From contig NC_011672.1 in the NCBI RefSeq assembly GCF_000150955.2, positions 1,054,001 to 1,118,000 on the forward strand: a stretch of 64,000 bases of DNA. Direction: 5' to 3'. This document shows, piece by piece, positions 34,799 to 47,958 of the stretch. A program made the translations under genes and the position numbers. Within the stretch, counting starts at the first letter, position 1; each line of letters starts with the position of its first letter. Source of the DNA: Phaeodactylum tricornutum CCAP 1055/1. Lineage: Eukaryota; Bacillariophyta; Bacillariophyceae; Surirellales; Neidiaceae. A model generated the notes under the pieces. That model was not told the DNA's origin, searched no databases, and saw nothing but the letters and a program-made list of their open reading frames with translations.

Positions 34799-35395
34799 AT
34801 GAAAGTGTTGCAGACTCTCTCTTCTACAGTCCTACTTATTGGTTCACTCTTCGTAACTACTGCAATGAGTCTACCGAGTACCAATGTCAAGACGATATAC
34901 GGGATTCCAGGCAGCGGCTGGACTAGCCCGCAATGGCAATGGGGATATGGGGTCGGTACCGGTCATGATTGTGCGGCTATCTGTAGGCGGTTATACGAAA
35001 AGCGCCAGTTCCGCGTCGAGTTGGTGGAACAGCTAATCGAATCCTCGAATCCATCCAATCGCGTGCCGGCCAATTTTGAAGAGGTCAAACTCGTGTTGGC
35101 ATTGGTGTGGCAAAACGGGCGATGGAACGGGAAAGACGGCGGCGAAGGCGGCTACGGAGAAGTGCTGCAAGAAATGGCATCGGCGCGGCGTTACGAAAAC
35201 GGCCCGGACGACGAATGTTCAGGATTACTGGTGCGCGATATGGCCAGGCGATTTCCACTTCTAAATCCATCAGGCGAGCAGCAGAAATTGATGGATCAGC
35301 TATTGAAAGACGCGGATTCAGACTACGACTTCGCAAGAAGGCGGTGTAGCGGTCTGGTTTTGCAGGCGATGGGATTTGTTGAACAGGGATGTTAA
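34799..35395 (+). CDS. Unknown secreted or lumenal protein
   Basis: 198 aa from the ATG at 34799 (MKVLQTLSSTVLLIGSLFVTTAMS), giving a clean signal peptide of about 24 residues; an in-frame ATG ten codons upstream would bury it. The mature part has aromatic/Gly-rich GSGWTSPQWQWGYGVGTGHDCAAICRRLY, then helical segments with basic and acidic residues. Four cysteines (HDCAAIC, DECSG, RRCSG, and the final C) could form two disulfides. No Phe follows the cleavage site, so ER/secretory or periplastid rather than plastid stroma is likely. The family is unrecognised. Confidence 0.6.
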   Translation: MKVLQTLSSTVLLIGSLFVTTAMSLPSTNVKTIYGIPGSGWTSPQWQWGYGVGTGHDCAAICRRLYEKRQFRVELVEQLIESSNPSNRVPANFEEVKLVLALVWQNGRWNGKDGGEGGYGEVLQEMASARRYENGPDDECSGLLVRDMARRFPLLNPSGEQQKLMDQLLKDADSDYDFARRRCSGLVLQAMGFVEQGC

Positions 35396-35594
35396 CGACA
35401 AGGGTTCGGGTAGCAATCACTTCGTTTTCGGCAAACAAGGACATCCGCTTTAACTTTAGGCCAATTAAGAGCCCCACTGTTCCCTGTTGTTAGCACTCCA
35501 TTATCATAGCATGTATAAAGGGGTCAGGTTCACATGAGGATGTATAGTGTATTCACTCTCAAGAAGAACCATTGACCGAGTTTCCCCAACTTCT

Positions 35595-36021
35595 TTATGC
35601 AGGTGACGACTTGCGCATTAAATCAAGTCGAAACATTCGAGACAGAGGAATCCCTGCTGAGCGGCAAAAATTGACAATCTCACTGTAGGAAGACGCACCG
35701 CTTCGTTCGATCATCTACGTGATAGCAAGAACAACATTTGTTAGCATGGTTTAATTTTTTTTGAAACGACCGCTCATCAGAAACGTAATGTCGTACCTGA
35801 ACCAGAATTTCGTCTTCACTCGGTAAAGGCAATTTAGGGATAGAATGTGATGCATCTACGTCCATGAGATTTACACTGGTGGCCACTGACGACTCGGAGG
35901 AGGATTCCCCGCGGGATCGTTTCGTCAAACGAACCGAGCCTGAGAAGACTGTATCAGCCTTTCGAGGAATTCCTAAAACAGTGACTCGAGCATTTGCAAG
36001 ATTCCAGTCCTCACTCTTCAT
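35595..36021 (-). CDS. Small spliced hypothetical protein
   Basis: Two exons, 36021-35797 and 35714-35595, with an 82-bp intron (GTACGA...ACGTAG, phase 0), giving 114 aa. Exon 2 begins MIERSGASSYSEIVNF and ends RMFRLDLMRKSSPA before TAA. The first half is basic and Ser-rich (LTKRSRGESSSESS) with a MDVD segment, the second half helical. No signal peptide. Reading through the intron gives a 113-codon frame with a Cys-rich tail, which looks less natural. Function unknown. Confidence 0.5.
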
Positions 36022-37061
36022 GCTAATGAAATTGTCCAGCTAATTTGTAAAAGGGTCTTGTGCCGATACGCTGCCCGCGGCTCAATGGATGTCACTCTTC
36101 GGGTGGGTACGGCGAAGTGGTGAAAACCATTTCTGCGATTCCCGAATGCGTGAGATATGTTTGGAATGCGATACTACCAAGTATACCGCTCTCACTTTCA
36201 GTTCCAGATTGACTATTTGTAAAATCAAGCGAAGAATAAATAACGCGTTGCGACATTTGAAGTCATTTTAACGTTTTGCGACCACGCATTTATACTACAT
36301 CAATAAACGGGACATTATAATAAAGGTCGAATCTGTGTCGCGTAAAACCTTTATCATAGGTGTTACTTTTTGATCGCCGACTATGAGACCATAATGAATG
36401 TCGGGCGAAGGTAAGTGGAAAGCCCTCATTAGCCTCATTGGACTTGTAATTGCACCTCGTCATTTGAAATATTCCGCACTTCTGAGATACGAGAAAGGCG
36501 GTGTCGCAACGAGCTCCACTTCAAGCCACATAGAAACGGAACACGGAAATCTACATACTTCGCGGAAATCCTTTATGAATGAAAGCACTGCCGTCTCAGC
36601 TAGCCAGAGAGACGCGGAGCTTGACCCCAGCACTCCGGAGAGAGGAATGACGCCGTTTCTAAAGAACGGCAACCCTCCAAACCGACGCTTTTTAAATTAC
36701 GTTGGATTGTCACGGTGCTCCAAGCGTTCACTGAAGCCAGTACTTCGATACACAGGCGAATCCAGGTACGGCTAGGCTTTTCTCTGCCCGGAGCCCTCGC
36801 GTGGTTTCCGTTGGAGGCGCCGACGAGCTGTCGGTCCAAAAACATTCCGGATGGGATCGAAACGGATTGGTGATGTCCCGTAAAATAGAAATGGATATGT
36901 CGGCTCGACCAACAAGCCATGAGTGTTGGCTGATACAAAATATTTTGCATGTGTGGCACGTGTTTGCCTGGGACATGAGTAACGCTCATCTGAGCGGACA
37001 GCGATTGAAAAGGCTCTTTGACACTGTAGATTATTGATTTGTACATCTGTAGCACAAATGT
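36022..37061. other. About 1 kb with no firm gene
   Basis: A plus-strand frame at 36398-36775 (125 codons) and a minus-strand frame at 36600-37055 overlap each other, so at most one is real. The plus frame has a GTAAGT donor immediately after its fifth codon and a GTACGG donor at its end, so it could be exonic, but no domain, signal or partner exon is convincing. Confidence 0.4.
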
Positions 37062-38674
37062 CTACGGTACGCCAGCCTTGACTTTTTTGACAAAGGAAGC
37101 CAGTCGAGACATGAGATCGTCGACACCTTCACGTTCCCTCGCACTCATCCACATGAGCCTTGAATGCGGCATCGACTCTTTCATCTTTCGTTCCAGATCA
37201 TTCCGTGCCCATTTAACTTCAAGTCCTTCTTCCCATTCTTGTTTGGCACCTTCAAAGGCATCTATCTTGTTGATAACGACAACTTGAGGCATTTGTGCAA
37301 GCTGACCAGTTCCGTACTTGACTATTTCACGATTCAACATTTCGTAGTCAGCTGCTGGGTCGTTGGACGTCGCATCGATCAAGTGCAGAATGACGTGACA
37401 GCGTTCGACGTGTCGCAAAAACGCGTGTCCCAGCCCGACACCCTGCGCAGCCCCGGCAATCAAGCCCGGCACGTCACACAAGACAAGCCCTTCACTACCG
37501 GCACCCTTATCTGGCTGTGAGGACTGTGCTTCTTCCAACGCCCCACCCGGAATCCATACCCCAAGATTCGGAATGACGGTGGTGAACGGATAGTTCGCAA
37601 TTTTGGGCTTGGCCCGTGTCACGGCGGCCAAAAAGGTGGATTTACCCGCGTTGGGAACTCCCACAAGGGCCACGTCCGCGACAATTTTCAGAGTAAGCTT
37701 GAGTACTTTACGGTCGCCCCCAGTCGCCGGTATCCGTGGTCGCCGAACCCCGCGGTTGCGACCCTGAACACCGGTACCTTCGCCCCCTTGCCCACCCTGT
37801 GCTACTACAAGTTCGTCCGTTACTTCGGTCAAGCTACCTAGTTCGCGATAGTCTCCGGGCGATATCTCTTCCTGAACGACAGTACCCGGTGGTACACGGA
37901 TGTACACATCCTTTCCGTAGCGACCATTTTTAAATTGGCGGTCGCCGTCACTGCCATTTTCGGCTCGAAACGATTTGGGTCGCAAGGTAGCCGTGGATTG
38001 GGGAGCCGCCGCGGCACCACTACCGCCGAACGAATTTGGTCGCCAGGCTTGTGTGAGTCCTGCCAATGTATTGAGTGAGACGTCTACTTGAAGAATCACG
38101 TTTCCGCCTTGACCACCGTTGCCTCCGTCGGGCTGTCCGTTCTGTCCACCTGCGGCTTTTTTGTAGGTGCTGGAACCTTGTCCGCCGCTGCCACCGCGAA
38201 CGTACAGTATGGCTTCGTCGAAGAAAGAGTATTCGTTGACGGACGATGACAACGCTTCCAATGAATCAAGACTCTGATCGCTGTCAGAGATTGCGTTGCC
38301 GTCCGCACTAGTCACCGCATAGCTTTTGAAGTCCTGCAATGGTCGATTGGGTGAATAGTATGTTGGATTTTCATCACCATCTTTTTCGCAACGGATAGGT
38401 CTGATCTGGAGGTCGTATCCGAAGCCCCATCTTCCGAAGGAGTTGCGCGACGATGACTGTATCTGTACGATGACGACGGCGGTGACGATACAACTCTTGC
38501 CGTTTGGTGGCACGGGTACGCCAGCGAGGAAACAGTGGACGTGACTGCCCAGGCAGCACACGTTCTTGTTTTCTGCATCGCCAGGAGTAGCACAAACACC
38601 ACATTAGCGGCTACCGTGGTTCGTCTCTTCCGCCATTGAGGAGGGCAGCTTGTAGTCTGGATGACTATCGTCAT
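37062..38674 (-). CDS. OBG: Obg-family GTPase, probably plastid
   Basis: Ribosome-assembly GTPase. Obg fold: FFDEAILYVRGGSGGQGSSTYKK through glycine-rich loops (GGNGGQGGNV, GGQGGEGTGVQGRNRG). G domain: G1 GVPNAGKST, switch region YPFTT, G3 DVPGLIAGA, G4 NKID, G5 SAREREG. The frame carrying the GTPase has no good ATG at its 5' end, whereas a second frame from the ATG at 38674 encodes a hydrophobic signal peptide (TTVAANVVFVLLLAMQKTRTCAA) followed by Trp. A GT-AG intron of 89 bp, for example 38519-38431, would join the two in frame; an acceptor at 38401 or a donor at 38494 would also work. So the 5' exon is likely but its border is not fixed. A signal peptide plus aromatic residue argues for plastid import. 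Confidence 0.82.
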
Positions 38675-39237
38675 AATGGACGGGTTGAGAGGTTGCGGGG
38701 TAGAGGTTGGAACGGATCAACTGTAAGAATAGGAGCAACACCCATTCTCTTGTTGACCGAAACATCACCGACCGCAGATCCGGATGCCCGAGAAATGTCG
38801 GATTGGATGGTAAAAGGTTCAATTTTCCCAGAGCAGGCTGGGGTGCCTGTCACCAACATGCATTCCTCTGTTTTGCTGGTCAGCAGGCAGACGTTTTAGC
38901 CATTCGGTGGCTGTACTTTTAGTAAGTGCGTGTTTTCGAGCATTTGCTTCCACGTGACATGTGATGTATGTTACAACACAGCAGTCCAGTGACAGTCTCC
39001 CATTCCCAAGCGGATTAGCGAGTAACTAGTGAAACGAGTCCAGCGTTTGATGGATGGATGGTACGGGACAGGAAGGGAGGGATGTGGATCAACTTGAAGA
39101 ACTACCGTACAATCGTGTCACACACCAAAGAGGAGTCGTCTACAAAGCAAGCGTTTGTGTTTGATACATACTACGGCAAATCCTTCACAAACGCACTATT
39201 TCGGTAGGAAACACCACCTCTACTAACAAAAGTAGCC
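38675..39237. promoter_or_regulatory. Divergent promoter region OBG/CDC48
   Basis: About 560 bp separating two genes whose products both appear to enter the plastid or its surrounding compartment. GATG repeats occur near 39045-39060. No coding evidence. Confidence 0.4.
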
Positions 39238-42255
<3,018 letters not shown>

Positions 42256-43092
42256 ACCAAGCTAATGACTGATTATGCTGACAGTGAATTTGAATTCTAA
42301 ATAACCCCTTTGAGCGTAGTATACTGAACTTTTTCCATGGAAATGGATAGTAATTGTGTGAACAAATGTGGTAGTGGATTGGGTCCTGTGACATAGTTCC
42401 TATGTCCGGGTACAACGAAATATACTCGCCGTTCATTTTGCGTGTCGAAACGATATCGGTATCCTTCGTTCCGAACACTCCGAGATTCACTCATGTAAGC
42501 CGAGTGTTGTAAATTTTTGTAGACACCCAGGTGATTCTTTTCCTACGACTTTGCAGTAAAGGATTTATGTTAGATTAGAGACTCGCTGGCTACCGTTATA
42601 AATCCCAACCCGACTGTTGAACCTTGTGGAATATGCGTTAGACCACATGATAGTCTATTATTGGTAGAGCCCTCTAGTCCCACAAAGTCCAGTGTATGTA
42701 GTCTTGTTTAACTGGAAATCGGTGTCCGAATTGTCGAACCGTCCTATTCCCACACACATATAAATATGTATGGATACAATACCGGTAGTAATTTGATCAG
42801 CGATTTTTTCAACTTTCTAAATATATCGCATTTACTAAAAAGCCGTACCACTACGACAAAAACATCTCTTCCCAAAAGAGGTCTAACGCTCACACATACA
42901 GTCGCAACTCTGTAAATACATCAGCGAGAAAAAGTTCACTGGCGTTTCCGCTCTTACTCGCGTTATACAGCGCACCTTCATTGCATACGGCAGTTGAATC
43001 TCTGTCCAGGAAGACAAGGAGCAGCTCTTTCCACAGTGTACCGATTTGTTAAGAAAGCTAGAAGACGATCATATCTAGTAGAGCTTCGCACC
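42256..43092. other. Intergenic, no gene seen
   Basis: 3' flank of CDC48 and promoter of the GT90 gene. The GT90 frame stays open to 42994 but begins with TTG, so that part is treated as 5' UTR. AT-rich TATAAATATG-type sequence occurs near 42760. Confidence 0.45.
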
Positions 43093-44520
43093 ATGGAGAA
43101 GAATAGAAGAGCTACAGGATCGGTCAGCAGGAAGCGGGTGGGAGCATTCGTCTGCTTCTCATTGCGATGCCTTTGCAGCCCGATCGTCACTGCCATGGGA
43201 CTGGAGCGCGTGGAAACGATTCCGGAGGTTGTACCGATGCCCACAATTGCAGCTACCCGGTCGCAGCGCTTTCCATCCGCGGAAGAAAGGCTGAAGATAT
43301 ACATGTCGAACTGGTATGCTCCCAGCTGTCCGGGTTATACAGAAGGTCTGGTTCGATACGCCTACGATAAACCGTCTACCGAAAAGCGATGGACCAGCTT
43401 GATCCTGCGCGAAATGGAAGACCAGGCCAATGCCACTACTTGGCAGTTCGAAAGCATAATAGCGCCCGACACGGCCTTCTTTCTGGACCGCGCTACGCTT
43501 ATGGACTGTCTCCGTGGAGAAACCGAAGGTTCTCCGGAGTTTGCCGATCGAATTGAATTCCGCCACAATATGCACATGTACTGCTCCGATGTTGCGGACT
43601 CGGTCATGACCGCTATCGATCATGTGAGTTTGGAAGCGGGCAAACAATCAACCGTCCCAACACTCCTGCAATTCGGGGATCTTCCACATTCGCACGTGTT
43701 CCGCTTTCTAAATATTCCGGTCTTCAAAAAATTTCGTACTGGGGCGACCCGCCTTGCCGTAGCAGATTCCGTTGCCCCAACATGCGTGGACGGGCCCCGT
43801 GCTGCGCTTGAAACCTTACAAAAGACGACCTACCGACAACCTATTGTTTGGAAACTGGCCACCAATCGCCACTACCGGCTAATTCACAAAGTTTATCGGG
43901 AAGACATGCCTTGGGCAGGCAAAAGGAATATGGCTGTCTTTCGGGGCCAATTGACGGGCTCTCTGACCTACAACAAGAGAGTTTCGGACGAAGAGAATTG
44001 TATGAGTATGCGGCGTTGTCGTCTTGTGTACACGCACGCCAACAGTACCTTGGTAAACGCGCGACTAACATCCACCCGCAACCGCCTACCCAACGTTTTG
44101 AACGGCGTTTCCCTCGTGGAGGAATCAGTACCGCTTCGTAGATTACTATCTTTTAAAGCCATTATCATGTTGGAAGGAAACGATGTTGCATCGGGTCTCA
44201 AATGGGCGCTGCTATCCCAGTCAGTGGTATTGATGCCGCCACCGAAGGTCACATCCTGGGCACTAGAAGAATTGCTGGAACCTTGGGTGCACTACATTCC
44301 TCTCAGTCCCGACGCGAGTGATCTTGAGGAGAAAATGGCGTGGGTGATTGACAACGACGATATCGCACAGACTATCTCGGAACGAGGAACGCTGTGGATG
44401 GAGGACTTGTGCTTTCATCCAGATGCCAACGATGATGATAGATGGATTCAAGAGGAAATGGTGCGTCGGTATCGCAGCCATTTCGTGGAAGCGAGAAAAC
44501 CGTTGGAGTTGACTGCGTGA
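43093..44520 (+). CDS. GT90/CAP10-type glycosyltransferase
   Basis: 475 aa from the ATG at 43093. A basic start followed by a hydrophobic stretch (VGAFVCFSLRCLCSPIVTAM) fits a type II Golgi/ER membrane anchor. The C-terminal half shows the CAP10/KTEL layout: AVFRGQLTGS (nucleotide-sugar region), then FKAIIMLEGNDVASGLKWALLSQSVVLMP, then LEPWVHYIPLSPDASDLEEKMAWVIDND, which are the family's hallmark blocks. GT90 enzymes are xylosyl- or glucosyltransferases acting on proteins or polysaccharides; donor and acceptor are unknown. Single exon. Confidence 0.85.
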   Translation: MEKNRRATGSVSRKRVGAFVCFSLRCLCSPIVTAMGLERVETIPEVVPMPTIAATRSQRFPSAEERLKIYMSNWYAPSCPGYTEGLVRYAYDKPSTEKRWTSLILREMEDQANATTWQFESIIAPDTAFFLDRATLMDCLRGETEGSPEFADRIEFRHNMHMYCSDVADSVMTAIDHVSLEAGKQSTVPTLLQFGDLPHSHVFRFLNIPVFKKFRTGATRLAVADSVAPTCVDGPRAALETLQKTTYRQPIVWKLATNRHYRLIHKVYREDMPWAGKRNMAVFRGQLTGSLTYNKRVSDEENCMSMRRCRLVYTHANSTLVNARLTSTRNRLPNVLNGVSLVEESVPLRRLLSFKAIIMLEGNDVASGLKWALLSQSVVLMPPPKVTSWALEELLEPWVHYIPLSPDASDLEEKMAWVIDNDDIAQTISERGTLWMEDLCFHPDANDDDRWIQEEMVRRYRSHFVEARKPLELTA

Positions 44521-44915
44521 GTGACACCTTTGTATAGCGCGCAATCCTGGTTTATCTCTACAGGGAAGTAACATTCTGCTCAGAGGTTTGCAGCACCTGA
44601 GTAAAATAGAAATGCTTGTATATAGCTTCTACTGGACTCTCTTTGCTCTTGATGATGATCACGCAATTGGCAGGTGGAATCGTTATTCCACCTGCATTTG
44701 TGGGCAGAGGGTTCAAATGGTTAGCCTTTCTGATAACCGTTTTACAGTTAAATCTGAGAGCCGCTGGACCCGGAAATTTGTTCAAGCCACAAATACGTCC
44801 ATATTCACTTCAACAATAAAATGGTGCCGAGCAGCTCTTCTATACGAACATATTGTCATCCATCACAATAACGCAGGATAGTATTTAAGGTAAACGAGAG
44901 CTTGGACGCTTTGTA
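44521..44915. other. Intergenic with short hairpin
   Basis: Spacer between two plus-strand genes. It carries a perfect 11-bp inverted repeat (see 44670-44695). Overlapping short open frames are not supported. Confidence 0.5.
44670..44695. repeat. Perfect 11-bp inverted repeat, 4-nt loop
   Basis: Arms GCAGGTGGAAT and ATTCCACCTGC around CGTT, 150 bp after the GT90 stop codon. It could form a stable hairpin in the 3' UTR or mark a transcript end. Confidence 0.75.
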
Positions 44916-46067
44916 ATGTATTTCGCCTCAGCACACGTATTATTCTTAGCGGCACTGTCTCGAGAGGCTGTAGCCTTCACTGACAATCGCTTTCCGATCT
45001 TCAACCATCCGTCTGCCAAGGTCACCACGACCAGCAGTCTCAGCGCTTATACAGAAACAAATGAATCGTCGAGGGGAAAAATCTCTGAAAGAACATTGAC
45101 GCTCTTCAGTCCGTGCAAGATCAATCTCTTCTTGAGGATAATTCGAAAACGAGAAGACGGTTTCCATGATCTTGCCAGTCTATTTCAAGCGATTGGTTTT
45201 GGCGACACTCTGGAGCTGACATCAATCGACTCCGATGCAGACGAATTTACATGCAACATGCCGGGTGTTCCCGTAGACAACTCAAATCTAGTGCTACGAG
45301 CTATCCAACTAATGCGAGAAAAAACGGGTGAAAAGCAATCCTTTCGAGCCAATCTGATCAAACAAGTACCCGCCCAAGCGGGACTTGGTGGGGGATCGGC
45401 AAACGCTGCCACGGCGATGTGGGGCGTCAACGAACTGATGGGGCGTCCTGCATCATTGGACCAAGTAAGAATACAATGGACTTTACAGTAAAAGAGATCA
45501 TTGCCAACACAGTCGCTGACATCTTTCTTTTCCACGCTCATACATCAGATGGTTGAATGGTCAGGGGCTCTTGGAAGTGACATTACGTTCTTTCTGAGTA
45601 GAGGAACCGCATACTGTACTGGTCGCGGCGAGATCATGTCCTCCATTGATCCGCCTCTTCCTTCAGGAACGAAGATATGCATAGTAAAAATCGATATTGG
45701 CTTGTCGACGCCATCTGTTTTCAAAGCACTGGACTACGATAAATTGAGTAATCTGAATGCTGACGACGTTTTATTGCCTACTTTTCTGCGAGGAATTGAC
45801 CAGGTACCTGACTCTTACTTTGTAAACGACTTGGAGACACCGGCTTTTAAATGTATTCCGGAGCTGCGTAGTCTCAAAGAAGAATTATTGGGAGTGGCCG
45901 GATTCGACCACGTGATGATGTCGGGGAGCGGTACGAGCATCTTTTGCCTGGGCGAGCCGAAGGATAACAAGGACTTTCACGACAGATTCGTAAGTCGGAA
46001 AGGGCTACAGGTATTCTTCTCGGAGTTCATTAGTAGGCCGGAAGGGGTCTGGTTTGAGAAACCCTAG
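44916..46067 (+). CDS. ispE: CDP-ME kinase IspE, plastid
   Basis: 4-diphosphocytidyl-2-C-methylerythritol kinase of the MEP isoprenoid pathway, which feeds carotenoids and chlorophyll tails. Exons 44916-45464 and 45549-46067 with an 84-bp intron (GTAAGA...ATCAG, phase 0) joining LDQ to MVEWSGALGSD; 355 aa. Presequence MYFASAHVLFLAALSREAVA-FTDNRF is the signal-peptide/Phe plastid motif. GHMP-kinase features: PCKINLFLRI near 68, glycine-rich ATP loop VPAQAGLGGGSANAAT near 149, GSDITFFL motif just after the splice, and MMSGSGTSIFCLG near the C-terminus. Confidence 0.95.
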
Positions 46068-46586
46068 CTCGATCGTAATCAAAGCCAGGATCGAGTGCGC
46101 TATTCGATTTCGGCAAGTATCAGGGTAAGCAACGGACACGGACGGAATACCAGTTCTAACCAGGTTAACTTTAGAAGAAGAAAGTCACTCTGTACATTGA
46201 TCTTCGAAAGGGTCAACTTTCTTTGCGGAGTTAAAAACATATCATTGACAACAGTAAATGAAACGTGTGAACTGAAAAATAGAGCGTTATAGAAGTGCCG
46301 TGCTAAACACATTAGCTATTTCTTCAGCAACGAAGTAGGCCGCGGCAAGTGACAAAGAGATAGCGTCTTTGCAAGGAAGGCTGTTCTTCTAGTTTGTGTT
46401 TGAACGTGGAGTAACAGTAAACTCATAGTTTTCCGGTATATCTCATTTTGAGAGCGCATGTGCCGAGAAGCAAATAATCTCGAATTCAAGCTTTCATAGT
46501 GAAATTATTGCGACATGGACAAACAGCACGAAATTGAACCCAACTGATATGAACCCGACCAAGAATCATCCAAAAGGAACTTTGCC
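46068..46586. other. Intergenic, no gene seen
   Basis: 3' flank of ispE and promoter of the Sec20-like gene. No supported feature. Confidence 0.5.
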
Positions 46587-47066
46587 ATGGAGACGACACC
46601 CCACCGGCCGTCGATGCAAATCACATCGACATCGACAATAGAGCACGACAACCGGAAAAATCTGTTTGGGTCGAGTTCAGGGCGACGACGCCCTAAGAAT
46701 TCACAAAACAGAAATACGACGAGTCAGGCAGCTTCAATTCAACAAAGTTTACGTCGGACGCAAAGTCTATTGCAGAATGAAATGGAGCGCGTTTCTCATG
46801 TTGCTACAGTGATTGACGACGATGGCAACCTGCTGAAAGAAACGATGCATACGCACCAAACGCTGAATGTTTCAAAAGCCAAGTCGGCGCTAACGAGCTT
46901 GCAGCGAGCTCAGCGTCGCGAGCACCAAGTCTTACTCGCATCGATGGTGTTTTTCTGGACGGTTGTGTTCTACATTGTATGGTGTCGAGTCTTGCTACAC
47001 GTTCCGTTGGTCGACCGTATTCTGCCCACGATACATAGACTTGTATCCGATATACTTCACACTTAG
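46587..47066 (+). CDS. Sec20-like Qb-SNARE
   Basis: 159 aa, single exon. Disordered N-terminus (residues 1-50), then SLRRTQSLLQNEMERVSHVATVIDDDGNLLKETMHTHQTL, which follows the Sec20/BNIP1 SNARE pattern (RRTRxLLxxELERSS...LxxT), a second helix with SALTSLQRAQRREHQ, and a C-terminal membrane anchor (LLASMVFFWTVVFYIVWCRVLL). Sec20 works in Golgi-to-ER retrograde fusion with Ufe1, Use1 and Sec22. The protein is shorter than yeast Sec20 because the large N-terminal part is missing, as in BNIP1-like forms. The assignment rests on motif pattern only. Confidence 0.6.
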   Translation: METTPHRPSMQITSTSTIEHDNRKNLFGSSSGRRRPKNSQNRNTTSQAASIQQSLRRTQSLLQNEMERVSHVATVIDDDGNLLKETMHTHQTLNVSKAKSALTSLQRAQRREHQVLLASMVFFWTVVFYIVWCRVLLHVPLVDRILPTIHRLVSDILHT

Positions 47067-47129
47067 CCCGCAGTGGCAATAGTTTTACTATTAGGCTTAC
47101 CCATTTTACAGGCTGACAGAACCTCAAAT

Positions 47130-47390
47130 TCAATAGGTGTATTTGGGAAAGGTGGCATTGGGGTGGCTGGCATCATATTGATTTGTTGGTAGGTTCAGGG
47201 CACGGCGTATTGGTGGAACAACAAGCGGGAGAGTCATCCCCGTGATCGCCCAAACTACTGACATCGCTGCAATTGGCTGCCGGTGAATAAATCCACGCAT
47301 CCATCCCTTGGGAAGCGTACGGTGAAAAAGATAAAAAGCTCCGCCTATCGAGGTTACAAAGGATACTTCGTGACCGTCCCAATGAGGCAT
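47130..47390 (-). CDS. Small membrane protein, perhaps complex I subunit
   Basis: 86 aa from the ATG at 47390 (MPHWDGHEVSFVTSIGGAFY). A TTTCAG acceptor lies directly before this ATG, so a 5' UTR intron is likely. One or two membrane spans (SFVTSIGGAFYLF and PIAAMSVVWAITGMTLPLVVP) followed by RRALNLPTNQYDASHPNATFPKY. The size and the membrane-then-Pro/Asn-rich tail recall small accessory subunits of mitochondrial complex I such as NDUFA3/B9, but similarity is faint. It shares a short divergent promoter with the SDR gene. Confidence 0.5.
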   Translation of the reverse strand: MPHWDGHEVSFVTSIGGAFYLFHRTLPKGWMRGFIHRQPIAAMSVVWAITGMTLPLVVPPIRRALNLPTNQYDASHPNATFPKYTY

Positions 47391-47958
47391 TCTGAAAACG
47401 CACAAAAAATGGTGGAGTGTCAGTGTTTTTCTACACCAGCACGACGCTTACTTTCCGATGCATACGGCAGTTACTGCCTGACACTCTAAAATTGGCAAAA
47501 GCGAATTACCTGTCAATCTGTTGTATTCGCTAGATAACGTAAAGAGAAAAAGGGCTTTGGGTTGTCAAATGGGCACGGCAAGTTCTCGAAGGGTGTGTAA
47601 TTTTGGTGCAGAAGACAGTTGAGCGTGGGGTCAGCCCGCTGTAGCTCATTAAAAGCTGACGGTGAAGACTTTTGCGACAAGCGCTGACATGAAAAAGCCT
47701 TTTTTTCGCTGGAGACTTTGTTAGTCCGTCGTACGATATCTCAAGTGTCATCAGCGACGTTTTTGATTTTTTTGTTTACGGTTTCACTTCTAGATTGTCC
47801 TGCGGAATTCCGTGCGCATCATTGTCGTCGATCACGTCTTCGAAAATCGATGAGGCGAATCGATCGTGTTCCACATCGTTCCAATTTTTTGCAGGCATGA
47901 CGGCAATAGAAACATCCCCGTTCCACAAAGATAGCGTATCAAAAGTATACCGTTCGCA
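47391..47958. promoter_or_regulatory. Divergent promoter region
   Basis: Between the small membrane protein (-) and the SDR (+). It contains a candidate GTAAGC donor near 47455 for the 5' UTR intron of the minus gene. Other open frames here lack support. Confidence 0.4.

Noticed and set aside
36398-36775. 125-codon plus-strand frame with possible donors
   Set aside because: Overlaps an equally long opposite frame; no domain, signal or matching partner exon.
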